58,009 nucleotides of DNA, taken from positions 1 to 58,009 of the forward strand of contig JAYPVI010000015.1 of NCBI GenBank assembly GCA_038134525.1, in the 5' to 3' direction. The notes beneath the pieces are model-generated. The model ran no database searches. It saw nothing but the letters and a program-made list of their open reading frames with translations, and was not told the DNA's origin. The stretch is from GCA-002727735 sp038134525 (GTDB taxonomy: Bacteria > Bacteroidota > Bacteroidia > Flavobacteriales_D > Parvicellaceae). The position numbers and the translations under genes are program-made. Below are positions 1-9,528 of the stretch, one piece after another (positions within the stretch are counted from its first letter, which is position 1; the number at the start of each line of letters is the position of its first letter).

Positions 1-231
1 GGCCCACAGGGTATACAAGGTCCAATAGGTCCAACAGGAGCAGATGGAATACAAGGTCCACAGGGAGTTACAGGAGCAGCTGGTCAAGATGGTGCTGATG
101 GCGCAACAGGTCCACAGGGTCCCCAAGGAATAGCTGGTTTAAATGGAGTTGATGGCGCAACTGGTCCACAGGGCCCACAGGGAATAGCAGGCTCAACAGG
201 TCCCACGGGTCCAACAGGTCCAACAGGACCA
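1..231 (+). repeat. Collagen-like Gly-X-Y coding repeat
   Basis: About 25 consecutive Gly-X-Y codon triplets give a degenerate 9-bp periodicity, with recurring units such as GGTCCACAGGG and GGTCCAACA. The repeat continues off the left edge of the window, so its full length is unknown. Such tracts change length easily by slippage. Confidence 0.9.
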
Positions 232-2808
232 GTGTATAATGATAATGGATATATCCGAAACCAATATACAAGTGCTCAAACACCAGCAGATTATTGGATT
301 AGTGGTTCTGGAAGAATTGATGTAGGCCTCACTGTGGGTGATGGAATGACTTTAGATTACAACAACAATAACAGTGGTGTTCTTTCAACTAACGCGTTAG
401 CCTTTGGATTAAATTCTGGAGAGGGAATAGCTTCAAATAGAACAACCACAAAAAATCAATTTGGACTAGATTTTTATACTGCTTTTGAAAAAAGATTGTC
501 CATTACAAATACAGGTAATGTGGGTGTAAATACTATCTCTCCAAAGACAAAATTAGAAGTGAAAGATTCAAGCACAACAAACGAAGTAATTTGGCCATTG
601 ATGATTAGAAATAAGCACAACCCGGCATCAGTTGGTATGGGTGTTGGAATTAAATTTAAGGGTTCTGGTAATAGTAATGTCCCTAATAGCGGCACCAATT
701 CTGAAAATGAAAAATGGTCTGGAATAGCTGGTGTTGCTGATGATCAAGGTAGTGGTTCTGCTTCTTGGTGGGATAATGTTGGAATTGCTTTTTATACTGT
801 GGAAGATGCAAATAATGCTGTTGGAGGTATAGGAAATCAACCTACTGAAAAAGTGAGACTTTCTAGTAGAGGTTACTTTGGTATTGGTACATCTTCACCA
901 ACTGAAGAGTTACATGTTCAGGGAGATATGCGATTAACAGGTGCTTATTATGATAGGCTTAATAGTCCTGGAACTACTGGTCAAATATTATCTTCTACAG
1001 CAACTGGAACTGAGTGGATTCCAGCACCTTCTGGAAGTGGAAATGATACCGATTGGACTGAAGATGCGAATTCGGTTTATAACTCCACTAAAAATATTGG
1101 TGTAGGTACCAATTCTCCAACGAATACATTACACATTTATGGAACAACAACGGTTGCTTCCTCTGGTGGTACAATTCCAATTTATGAAGAAGATTTTAGT
1201 TCAAGTACAATTACTCAAGATAATAATGGAAATATGTCATGTTTGATTGTTAATGGATGGTCGATAGTTACATCCTCTCCTTACAAATGTGCTTCTTGTG
1301 TGGGTAGTTTTGCTTCAATCAATTCTAATGATGGATCTTCATGTGAGCAAAATTCAAAAATGAAATTTTTGTTTTCACCTGCCACCAGTTCTATTAATGT
1401 ATCATTTGACTATAGATATAGGGATTACAGTGTAACTAATGATGATTATTTTAAAGTTTATCTGTGGGATGTGGTAAATAATGTAAAATTGGGTAGTGAT
1501 TTAATAGCTTCATCTGGTGCAGACATAGATGGTTCTTTCTCTCAAAATAACATAACAGTTAGCCCATCTCAACAGTATATATTATACTTTGAATATTATG
1601 GTGCATATGATTACGGAGCTACTGTAGATAATGTAATTGTAACAGAACAAGGTCAACCCATTTTGGGATCTTATGTCATGAGATTAGAGGATGGCACTCA
1701 AGGAACCGGAAAAGTATTAACTTCTGATGCAGATGGAAATGCGTATTGGTCCAGTGTTTCAGGTGTTTCTAACCAAACGTTAAGTTTATCGGGCAATGAT
1801 TTATCTATTTCAGGTGGTAATTCGGTTACAATAAATCCAGATACAGATTCTCTAATTTTATCTGGAAACGATTTAACCATTTTTGGAGGTAACACAATTA
1901 CTTTACCAAATAGTGGTGGAGGCAGTGGTTCATATTTATTTAATAATGGTTTGAGTGAATCCTCAGGAACAGTAAAACTTGGTGGTACATTAATTAATAA
2001 TACAAGCATTGTATTGGACGATAATGACCTTTTGATTGATGGTAGCAGTGGAGGCTTATATCCAGGCAACTTTTATTTAGAAGGACAGTCTAGAATGATA
2101 TTTAGGTCTAATGTAGAGGAAGATTATATTAATTTCGGTGGAGGTTATCCTAGTGTAGACTCCGATGATAATACTACTTTTTATGATTCTGGTGGAGATC
2201 TATACACAAAAGATTTTGTGCTTGGGGCTTACAATGGACAATCAGGTGGTACTGCCGTATCAGTTGGGTCAATTGAATATTTTTATGATGGATTGGGCGA
2301 GCTATTTGTGAACACAGATTTAAGTACTCAATCAAGCTACGCAACCTTAGGTACATCTACTTACCCTTGGGATGATGTGTATACTACTAATGGACCAATA
2401 AGTTCCAGTGACACTTCATTAAAAACAAATATCAAACTATTAGAATATGGGCTTAATGAAGTTTTGCAACTAAGTACCATTACTTATGAGTGGAAAAATC
2501 AAAAGATTGGAAATGAAATAATACCTCAAGACTTGCGTGAAAGAAAAATAGGATTTAATGCTCAGCAATTACTCAGCATTATTCCAGAGGTAGTTAAAAC
2601 TCATGACTGGTATATGGAGAGTGAAGAGACGCAAAACTTTATTTATAAGAAAAACAAAAATTTAGGCGTCTACTACAGCGATTTAATTCCAGTACTCACA
2701 AAAGCCATTCAAGAGCAACAAGAAATTATAAATAGTTTAAAAGAAGATAATATTGAGGTGAGAAAAGAAATGGAAGAATTGAAAAATCTAATTAAAGCAA
2801 ATGATTAA
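1..2808 (+). CDS. Collagen-like surface protein with C-terminal S74 chaperone domain (5' partial)
   Basis: The reading frame is open from the first base, so the start lies outside the window and 935 residues are visible. The first 77 residues are Gly-X-Y triplets rich in GPQG, GPTG and GADG. The middle is Gly/Ser/Asn-rich beta structure with several GIGT/GVGT-type tail-fibre motifs. The end is a peptidase S74 intramolecular chaperone domain: S803-D-T-S-L-K808 keeps the Ser and the Lys five residues on that are needed for self-cleavage. It is followed by FNAQQL, YYSDLIPVLTKAIQEQQ and a terminal coiled coil. In known S74 proteins this domain trimerises a fibre and then cuts itself off. I infer a trimeric extracellular fibre or adhesin rather than a phage gene, because no phage genes are nearby. 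The stop codon overlaps that of the converging ppk2 by 4 bp. The fold is clear; the binding target is unknown. Confidence 0.85.
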   Translation, partial: GPQGIQGPIGPTGADGIQGPQGVTGAAGQDGADGATGPQGPQGIAGLNGVDGATGPQGPQGIAGSTGPTGPTGPTGPVYNDNGYIRNQYTSAQTPADYWISGSGRIDVGLTVGDGMTLDYNNNNSGVLSTNALAFGLNSGEGIASNRTTTKNQFGLDFYTAFEKRLSITNTGNVGVNTISPKTKLEVKDSSTTNEVIWPLMIRNKHNPASVGMGVGIKFKGSGNSNVPNSGTNSENEKWSGIAGVADDQGSGSASWWDNVGIAFYTVEDANNAVGGIGNQPTEKVRLSSRGYFGIGTSSPTEELHVQGDMRLTGAYYDRLNSPGTTGQILSSTATGTEWIPAPSGSGNDTDWTEDANSVYNSTKNIGVGTNSPTNTLHIYGTTTVASSGGTIPIYEEDFSSSTITQDNNGNMSCLIVNGWSIVTSSPYKCASCVGSFASINSNDGSSCEQNSKMKFLFSPATSSINVSFDYRYRDYSVTNDDYFKVYLWDVVNNVKLGSDLIASSGADIDGSFSQNNITVSPSQQYILYFEYYGAYDYGATVDNVIVTEQGQPILGSYVMRLEDGTQGTGKVLTSDADGNAYWSSVSGVSNQTLSLSGNDLSISGGNSVTINPDTDSLILSGNDLTIFGGNTITLPNSGGGSGSYLFNNGLSESSGTVKLGGTLINNTSIVLDDNDLLIDGSSGGLYPGNFYLEGQSRMIFRSNVEEDYINFGGGYPSVDSDDNTTFYDSGGDLYTKDFVLGAYNGQSGGTAVSVGSIEYFYDGLGELFVNTDLSTQSSYATLGTSTYPWDDVYTTNGPISSSDTSLKTNIKLLEYGLNEVLQLSTITYEWKNQKIGNEIIPQDLRERKIGFNAQQLLSIIPEVVKTHDWYMESEETQNFIYKKNKNLGVYYSDLIPVLTKAIQEQQEIINSLKEDNIEVRKEMEELKNLIKAND

Positions 2809-3662
2809 TCCTTAATCTTCTTAGTAGTCTCCAGTTGTTTTAATTTACTTAAAAGTGCATATTGACTTGGATTTAAGTCATCAAAATGAACACCAAATAA
2901 GGTAAGATTATTGTCATTAATGTCAAACTCCCATTCCGCTTTAGGTAACTTTGTTTTACCATCATAATCAATTTCACTTAATACATAACGCATAGCGTTT
3001 AGTCTGGATACCATTTTGTCATTAGAATTTATGATTACCCAAGGTGAAATTTCAGTTGATGTTTTTTCAAACATTTGATTTTTGTAAAACGTATATTCTT
3101 CCCATTTTTTCAACGTTTTTAAATCATTGCTGGATAATTTCCAATACTTTAACTGGTGATGTTCTCGAATGTGGAATCGCATTTTTTGAGTGGGCTTATT
3201 AACACTCAAATAAAATTTAATCAATGAAAGTCCTTGATGAATCAATTTTTCTTCCCATTCATTAACATTTTCCATGAAATATTTATACTGGTGTTTTGTA
3301 CAATATCCCATAGTAGGTTGAATCATAGCTCTAGAATACCAAGAACGATCAAAAAAAACAATTTCACCTTTTTTAGGTAATGCTTTCTCATGTGTTTGTA
3401 ACCAGTTATTATTTTGTTCGTCTGAAGGGGTTCCAAGTTCATAAACCCTAAAATGTTTTGGTATGAGATGTTCAATGAATCGTTTTATGGTTGATCCTTT
3501 TCCTGCCGCATCTCTTCCTTCGAAAATAATGGCGATTCTTTTATGTTTTTTTACAACCCATTCTTGTAGTTTTAATAACTCTACCTGGAGTTTAAATTTC
3601 TCATCTTGATACTGAGATTCTGATATGTTTTTGTAATCCGTATTAAAGTACTTCACACTCAT
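2805..3662 (-). CDS. ppk2: Polyphosphate kinase 2 family protein
   Basis: This is a 285-residue cytoplasmic kinase of the PPK2 family, which moves phosphate between polyphosphate and nucleotides. The Walker A loop is at residues 49-56 (G-R-D-A-A-G-K-G). The Walker B and lid region is at 103-112 (FFDRSWYSRA), followed by the family-typical PTMGYC. The length fits a single-domain PPK2. Motifs alone do not tell me whether it prefers ADP, GDP or AMP. It lies 16 bp downstream of the secreted nuclease gene on the same strand, so co-transcription is possible. Its stop codon interlocks with that of the surface-fibre gene. Confidence 0.93.
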   Translation of the reverse strand: MSVKYFNTDYKNISESQYQDEKFKLQVELLKLQEWVVKKHKRIAIIFEGRDAAGKGSTIKRFIEHLIPKHFRVYELGTPSDEQNNNWLQTHEKALPKKGEIVFFDRSWYSRAMIQPTMGYCTKHQYKYFMENVNEWEEKLIHQGLSLIKFYLSVNKPTQKMRFHIREHHQLKYWKLSSNDLKTLKKWEEYTFYKNQMFEKTSTEISPWVIINSNDKMVSRLNAMRYVLSEIDYDGKTKLPKAEWEFDINDNNLTLFGVHFDDLNPSQYALLSKLKQLETTKKIKD

Positions 3663-3678
3663 ATTCCAAAATTAAGTT

Positions 3679-4920
3679 TTATAAATCAATGTAGGATATG
3701 TTTTTTTCATTTGTTAATTCCATAGTGGGTATACCATTATTGTCAGTTACTTCCCCTTCTAAACAAACGTATTTATCTTTTAACTCAATATGAGGTGAAA
3801 AACTAAAATGAATGCTATTGCTCTTCCAGATGGTTGCGCTAAATATTTGGTTTGGGAAAGCTTGATCTAAGTTTAAAAAAGTATGTCCATTTTTACTGAG
3901 TTTAGTACTCACTACTTTTCCACATATGGTCACTTTTTTTCCTTTCTCGGAAAACTGTTTGGCTTGAAGGGTGTTATATGTTCCTTTGGGTAGCCTATTT
4001 GTCTCAATTGGCGCTACATTGCCTCTGTTTTTTTTATTCTGCCAAGATATTAATTCCATTTCTTTTTCTAACTTTTCTTCAATAGAATCAGTAAGTTGAA
4101 AATTGAAATCATAACCTGTAAAAGCCTCAATGCTGTCTATGGAAACCATATAGCTTTCTATTGGAGAATTGAGTTTTTCATGCGGAACTAGAAATCCAAT
4201 ACCTAACATATTTTTTAAATCAACAGCAATTTTAAAGAAATAATCTGGCACGCTCATATTATTTATACTTCTTTCGGATTTATTCACGATCTCATTGTAG
4301 AATGGACCGGTTACTATCAATAAATCGGTTTCGTTTTCATATACATAACTTCGAAGAAATCCTTCAATATTGGCCCATCCTTTTCGGTTAAACTCAGGTA
4401 ATTGAGGAGACATATTTGAATAGAAATAGGAATCTGAAAGTGCAGTTTTTGACCATTTAAAATCAGCAGATGGGGCTAGGTGTCCACGGTCATAACCAAA
4501 ACCATCATAAGTGAATTTCCCACTCGGTAATTTTGTTTTTATAAAGTAATCTTTTTCTTCACTTGAGCCTGATGCTATTAAAGTATCAACCCTAAAGTTA
4601 TTGGTTCTACTCACATTTCCATCAATAATTTTTTTGTTGATTTTGTGAGCTACCCAATTAGCTTGCTCATGCTCTTCGTTATATGAAATAACCAAAGCAT
4701 AGTGTTTGATGATGTTAATTTTACTAGGGATAATCGTATTCATTACTTCTGTTAAATCTTCTTTAAGGATTAAAAATTCCAATTCATTTAATATGGAATC
4801 TTTTTTCCGTTCAAGATTGGATAGTTCCTTGTTAAGTTGGCTTATAGAATAGTTTTCCTGAGCGTTTAAAATATTAAATGCAAATAGTATTGCTAAAATT
4901 ATTTTTAAGTTATTAATCAT
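3679..4920 (-). CDS. Secreted DNA/RNA non-specific endonuclease (DRGH type) with C-terminal OB-like domain
   Basis: The 413-residue product starts with a signal peptide (residues 1-20, cleavage near ILNAQ). A short coiled coil covers about 28-60. The nuclease domain of the Serratia/NucA type spans about 70-270, with D-R-G-H at 144-147 (H147 is the expected general base) and the metal-site region YSNMSPQ...FN...W..IE at 167-186. Residues about 315-413 form a second, small beta-rich domain (TICGKVVSTK...GHTFLNLDQAFPN) that looks like an OB fold, often a nucleic-acid binding module. Likely exported, degrading extracellular DNA or RNA for nutrients or competition. It is upstream of and close to ppk2. 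The nuclease call is firm; the OB call is weaker. Confidence 0.88.
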   Translation of the reverse strand: MINNLKIILAILFAFNILNAQENYSISQLNKELSNLERKKDSILNELEFLILKEDLTEVMNTIIPSKINIIKHYALVISYNEEHEQANWVAHKINKKIIDGNVSRTNNFRVDTLIASGSSEEKDYFIKTKLPSGKFTYDGFGYDRGHLAPSADFKWSKTALSDSYFYSNMSPQLPEFNRKGWANIEGFLRSYVYENETDLLIVTGPFYNEIVNKSERSINNMSVPDYFFKIAVDLKNMLGIGFLVPHEKLNSPIESYMVSIDSIEAFTGYDFNFQLTDSIEEKLEKEMELISWQNKKNRGNVAPIETNRLPKGTYNTLQAKQFSEKGKKVTICGKVVSTKLSKNGHTFLNLDQAFPNQIFSATIWKSNSIHFSFSPHIELKDKYVCLEGEVTDNNGIPTMELTNEKNISYIDL

Positions 4921-4991
4921 TGAACCTATAATACTGTTGTCTATGAATTTAGTATTTTTCGGCTTTAAAATGGTTATAACTACATTTAATT

Positions 4992-7868
4992 GTGTTAAAT
5001 AGGTTTTACATATTTCATACCAAGTTTATATTACTAATTTTTACATTATGTGGATGTTTAGTATCTGAAAATTTTGCTCAATTAAATTGGATTACAACAA
5101 TTGATTCCGTTTCGGTACTTTCCTCACCAAGATCAACAGATTTAAATAACGATGGAATTAAAGATATTGTAATAGGTGCTGGAACAGACTCAACTTATAG
5201 TAATTTTGGTGTTATCGCTGTAAATGGAGCCAATGGTCAAGTCCTTTGGACTACACCAACACGTGATGAAATCTTTTCAAGTGCTCAATTTATAGATGTT
5301 AATAATGACTCAATTAACGATGTTATAATAGGAGGTAGGGATGCTCAGTTATTTGCTTTAAATGGCATTGATGGGTCACTGATATGGGAGTTTTATTCTC
5401 ATTCTTCAACTCATCCCCCTGCTGATTCAGGATACTTTAATTTTTATTCTTCTCAGCTTATACCTGATATGACGGGAGATAATTTAAAAGAAATATTGGT
5501 TACTAACGGTGGTGACCACCAAGCTACTCAGTTTGACCCTAGACCTCCAGGACATTTGATCATAATAGATGCTTCCACAGGAGCTAAATTAGCTCAGGCA
5601 GTATCTCCAGATAGTGCAGAAATTTACTGCTCTCCAGTAGTATACGATAGGTTAGGTGGGTCTACATTAATGGTAGGTTTTGGTACAGGTGGAGAACATC
5701 ACGGAGGTGGCTTTTATCTTACTACCATTTCTGATATAATGAACAACTCCTTGGCAAGCAACGCTATTTTACTTCAATCGGATTCCACCAAAGGTTTTAT
5801 AGCTCCTGCTTCTCTTGCCGATTTAACTAATGATGGAATTTCTGATATCATTGTGCAATCTTTTGGGGGGAGTATTAGTGCTTTTGATGGATTCAATTTT
5901 AATCGACTTTGGGATAATCATTTTCCAGATAGGGAATCCAGTGCTGCACCTACTATTGGCAACTTTACTGGAGGAGATCTTATTCCTGATGTATTTACGG
6001 TCATGTATAGAGGGTCAACACCTACTTATTTTGATTATTACCAAATGATGATTGATGGTGCCACAGGTCATGTATCTTGGATAGATAGTTTAGGAGACAT
6101 GCATTTTTCTTCTTCATCAGCTTTTGATGCGAACGGTGATGGAAGAGATGAAGTGTTATGTAGTGTAAATGAAATTTCAGGATCATTTAAACACCAGCTT
6201 AAATTGATAGATTTTCAAAATGCTACCATTAATAACCTAAGTTCCTTAGAGGCTGGAGTAAATCTTGCATGTACTCCTTTAGTTGATGATTTAAATAATG
6301 ATGGTTTATTGGAAATTGTTTATGTGTATAAGTTAGATAGTTTAAACCCGAGCGCATGGACTGGATTTAGAATGACATCCCAACCATCGAGTTATGCTGT
6401 CCCATACAGAGGTTTAGCATTTTCGTCTTATATGGGAACAAATTATGATGGTCACTACACAAATGAATTGGTGTCTTGCTCCAATGCCATTTTAAATAGC
6501 TATTTAGTTGAGCAACCAAGCTGTAATGGTTTTTCCGATGGTGAAATTATACTTTCTAGTTTTGCCCCTTCTACTAACACCATCATGTGGTCTGATGGCA
6601 GTATTTTGGATTCATTAACTAATATTTCAGCAGGAAATTATACAGTATACCTCACAGATTCTAATAACTGCGTAGAATTACATAATTTCCAATTATATGA
6701 TCCATATGGTATAGCATTTGGTAATGTAACTCATAATGTCTGTCCAGGTGATTCAATCGGTATGGCAACGATTTCAAGTACGGGTTGTGTATGTCAATTT
6801 AGTACTTGTACTTACAATTGGTCTAATGGTTCGTTAATAAAGCACGCCACTCAACTTTCAGAGGGGATTCATACAGTTGATATTCATCACCCTGACGGTT
6901 GTACTGTTACAGATTCAATTTATATTCAGGATGGTATTCCCGTCATTGATAGTTCATTTGTAACTAGCCCAAGTTGTTCCTACTCTAATGACGCTTCCAT
7001 AACCTTGATACCTTCTTTTCCTACTGCTACGGGTTGTTCATGGTCTAATGGAACATCCCTATTATTAAACGATCAATTATCTCCAGGTCAATATGCAGTG
7101 GAAGTTTTTAATATGAATTGTACAGACTCCTTATTTTTTACCGTACATAATGTAGATCCTGTTACTTTTTCACCTGTAGTTAGCAATGTATTGTGTCATG
7201 GAGAAGCTAATGGTGAAATACATATAGATTCATTTTCAGGTAATATTCCTTACAATACGGTACTGAATGGTGTAATTTATGCGGACTCCGTATTAACTCA
7301 ACTTAGTCCTGGTTATTATCAAGTATATACTATTGATAATAACAACTGTTATTCAGATACGGTCATATTGCAAATAGCTGAACCGGATCCCTTAACCTTA
7401 ACTTTTGATGTTACTCCGGCTACCGATAGTGGCTATCTTGATGGTATTGCAATAGCGGTTGTTCAGGGGGGGACAACACCATATAATTATGTTTGGGATC
7501 ATCTACCATTTTTAAATGACTCCATGATTATATATCTAACTAATGGATATTACCCTATTACAGTTACAGATAATAATGGCTGCCAGATTGTAGATTCCGC
7601 ATTTGTAGGTTTGCTTTCAAATATCGAATCTGAAAGTTTAAATTTTATTGAACTATTTCCAAACCCATCAAAAGGAAGTATTCAAATAAAAAATGCCAAT
7701 AAATTACCAATTTCGTATTCTGTTTACGATATAAGAGGTTTGTTAATTAACGAATCCAAAACGTTATCCTCAGCTAACCAAATTGATTTAGATTTACCTA
7801 GTGGAACTTATTTCATTAGTTTTACATATAGTAATGGTTGCGTATTTAAGAAAATCGTCATTAATTAG
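4992..7868 (+). CDS. T9SS-exported FG-GAP/SprB-repeat protein
   Basis: A 958-residue secreted protein. The start is GTG at 4992, directly before a hydrophobic signal peptide that ends near NFAQ; an in-frame ATT precedes it but no ATG is available. Residues 30-490 hold FG-GAP/VCBS propeller repeats with Ca-binding loops such as DLNNDGIKD, DVNNDSIND, DLTNDGISD and DLNNDGLLE. Residues about 500-870 hold several SprB-type modules (CNGFSDGEI, CHGEANGEI, each ending in GNYTVY or GYYQVY-type strands). The last 80 residues are a T9SS type A sorting domain (ELFPNPSKGSIQI...SGTYFISF...KKIVIN). It should pass the outer membrane through T9SS and be attached to the surface or released. The ligand is unknown. 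Confidence 0.9.
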   Translation: MLNRFYIFHTKFILLIFTLCGCLVSENFAQLNWITTIDSVSVLSSPRSTDLNNDGIKDIVIGAGTDSTYSNFGVIAVNGANGQVLWTTPTRDEIFSSAQFIDVNNDSINDVIIGGRDAQLFALNGIDGSLIWEFYSHSSTHPPADSGYFNFYSSQLIPDMTGDNLKEILVTNGGDHQATQFDPRPPGHLIIIDASTGAKLAQAVSPDSAEIYCSPVVYDRLGGSTLMVGFGTGGEHHGGGFYLTTISDIMNNSLASNAILLQSDSTKGFIAPASLADLTNDGISDIIVQSFGGSISAFDGFNFNRLWDNHFPDRESSAAPTIGNFTGGDLIPDVFTVMYRGSTPTYFDYYQMMIDGATGHVSWIDSLGDMHFSSSSAFDANGDGRDEVLCSVNEISGSFKHQLKLIDFQNATINNLSSLEAGVNLACTPLVDDLNNDGLLEIVYVYKLDSLNPSAWTGFRMTSQPSSYAVPYRGLAFSSYMGTNYDGHYTNELVSCSNAILNSYLVEQPSCNGFSDGEIILSSFAPSTNTIMWSDGSILDSLTNISAGNYTVYLTDSNNCVELHNFQLYDPYGIAFGNVTHNVCPGDSIGMATISSTGCVCQFSTCTYNWSNGSLIKHATQLSEGIHTVDIHHPDGCTVTDSIYIQDGIPVIDSSFVTSPSCSYSNDASITLIPSFPTATGCSWSNGTSLLLNDQLSPGQYAVEVFNMNCTDSLFFTVHNVDPVTFSPVVSNVLCHGEANGEIHIDSFSGNIPYNTVLNGVIYADSVLTQLSPGYYQVYTIDNNNCYSDTVILQIAEPDPLTLTFDVTPATDSGYLDGIAIAVVQGGTTPYNYVWDHLPFLNDSMIIYLTNGYYPITVTDNNGCQIVDSAFVGLLSNIESESLNFIELFPNPSKGSIQIKNANKLPISYSVYDIRGLLINESKTLSSANQIDLDLPSGTYFISFTYSNGCVFKKIVIN

Positions 7869-9528
7869 GTGTTGTAAAGCCACCTTTTTTTGTGTTTTTA
7901 TTTTTCAATCTTGTAGTTCTCCTACTAAACCTAATAAACATGCTATGGTGGTGTCTTCTCATCCATTAGCAAGTAAAGTAGGTCTTGAAATTTTAAAACA
8001 AGGAGGAAATGCAGTTGACGCAGCTGTTGCTGTGCAATTTGCATTAGCTGTGGTTTACCCAAGCGCTGGAAATATTGGAGGAGGAGGTTTTTTTGTTTAC
8101 AGATCAAAACAGGGTGAATTTGCATCATTAGATTTTAGAGAAAAAGCACCTTCAGGCTCGTATCGAGATATGTATTTAGATAGCGCTGGAAATGTAATTA
8201 AAAATTTAAGTTTAAAAGGTCATTTAGCTTCTGGAGTACCCGGCACGGTGGATGGAATGGTGGAAATTCATGATTCATTGGGGAATTTAAATTGGGAGAC
8301 CCTAATACAACCTGCTATTGATTTAGCTTATAATGGCTTTTCTCTAACATTGAAAGAGGCAGAAAAAATCGCTTATTTTACTACATATAAAATAATAGAT
8401 AGCACCTATAATCCTTATTATAAATTAAACTATGTTGAAGGAGATACACTTATTTTATCTGATTTAGCTCAGACTCTTGAAGTCATTAGAGATTATAAAA
8501 GAGACGGCTTTTACAGCGGAGAAGTGGCAGATAAATTGGTTGAAGAAATGAAGAATAATCATGGTTTGATAAGCTATGATGATCTATCAAACTATGCAAG
8601 TGTATGGAGAGATCCAATTATTTTCCCATACAAAAACTATAACATTATCTCTATGGGGCCTCCATCAAGTGGTGGAATAGCTTTAGCACAGATGATGAAG
8701 ATGACCTCTAACTTTGATACGAAGGATTTTGATTTTCATTCCCAAAATGCTGTACACCTTATGTGTGAAATAGAAAAAAGAGCATTTGCTGATCGTTCAG
8801 CTTATTTAGGTGATCCTGATTTCTACAGCATACCGGTAGAATCATTAATGAATACTTCTTATTTAGATAGTAGAATGGACGATTTTAAAATAAATATGGC
8901 AACATCTGCTGATTCATTACACCCCGGAGATTTTGATGTCTTAGAAAGTGATGAAACTACTCATTTTTCCATAGTTGATGAAGAAGGAAATGCCGTATCC
9001 ATTACCACCACTTTAAATGGATCATTTGGTAGTGGAGTAGTGGTTAAAAATGCTGGTTTTTTATTAAACAATGAAATGGACGATTTCAGTGTAAAACCTG
9101 GACATCCAAATCTATATGGATTAATTGGAGGAGAAGCCAACGCCATATATCCTAATAAGAGAATGTTAAGCTCCATGACACCTACGATAGTTGAGAAAAA
9201 TGACAGTTTGTATTTGGTAGTAGGATCTCCTGGAGGATCTTCTATAATTACGGCTGTCTATCAGACTATTTTAAATGTAATAGAGTATAATATGGATATT
9301 CAAAGTGCTGTGAATGCACCCAGGTTTCACCATCAGTGGAAACCAGATTACATCAAAATGGAAAATGATTTTAAAGATAATGACAGCCTAATTTTAGCAC
9401 TAAAGAAAAAAGGACATGAAGTCCGCTTTGTATCTTCCATGAATAGAGTAGACGCGATATTGGTGAAATTAGATTCACTATATGGAGGTGCAGATAAAAG
9501 GGGTGATGATTTTGCTGCTGGATACTAA
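7834..9528 (+). CDS. ggt: Gamma-glutamyltransferase (glutathione hydrolase), probable lipoprotein
   Basis: This enzyme cleaves the gamma-glutamyl bond of glutathione and related peptides. The open frame begins further upstream, but ATG 7834 gives a sensible lipoprotein signal (basic R/K stretch, hydrophobic core, FQSC lipobox), so I chose it; it overlaps the preceding gene by 35 bp. The family signature D-E-T-T-H-F-S-I-V-D contains the self-cleaving Thr that becomes the nucleophile of the small subunit. NGSFGSG, LLNNEMDDFS and VGSPGGS are also present. The length of about 564 residues fits an unprocessed precursor. It acts in the periplasm. The stop codon overlaps that of the converging phosphatase gene by 4 bp. 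Confidence 0.93.
   Translation: MVAYLRKSSLIRCCKATFFCVFIFQSCSSPTKPNKHAMVVSSHPLASKVGLEILKQGGNAVDAAVAVQFALAVVYPSAGNIGGGGFFVYRSKQGEFASLDFREKAPSGSYRDMYLDSAGNVIKNLSLKGHLASGVPGTVDGMVEIHDSLGNLNWETLIQPAIDLAYNGFSLTLKEAEKIAYFTTYKIIDSTYNPYYKLNYVEGDTLILSDLAQTLEVIRDYKRDGFYSGEVADKLVEEMKNNHGLISYDDLSNYASVWRDPIIFPYKNYNIISMGPPSSGGIALAQMMKMTSNFDTKDFDFHSQNAVHLMCEIEKRAFADRSAYLGDPDFYSIPVESLMNTSYLDSRMDDFKINMATSADSLHPGDFDVLESDETTHFSIVDEEGNAVSITTTLNGSFGSGVVVKNAGFLLNNEMDDFSVKPGHPNLYGLIGGEANAIYPNKRMLSSMTPTIVEKNDSLYLVVGSPGGSSIITAVYQTILNVIEYNMDIQSAVNAPRFHHQWKPDYIKMENDFKDNDSLILALKKKGHEVRFVSSMNRVDAILVKLDSLYGGADKRGDDFAAGY

Noticed and set aside
68..283. Minus-strand open frame opposite the collagen repeat
   Set aside because: It is a shadow of the low-stop Gly-X-Y DNA; the protein is a repetitive Leu/Asp/His string with no family signature.
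1..2808. Prophage tail fibre
   Set aside because: S74 domains occur in phage fibres, but there are no capsid, terminase or tail genes beside it, and the neighbours are chromosomal.
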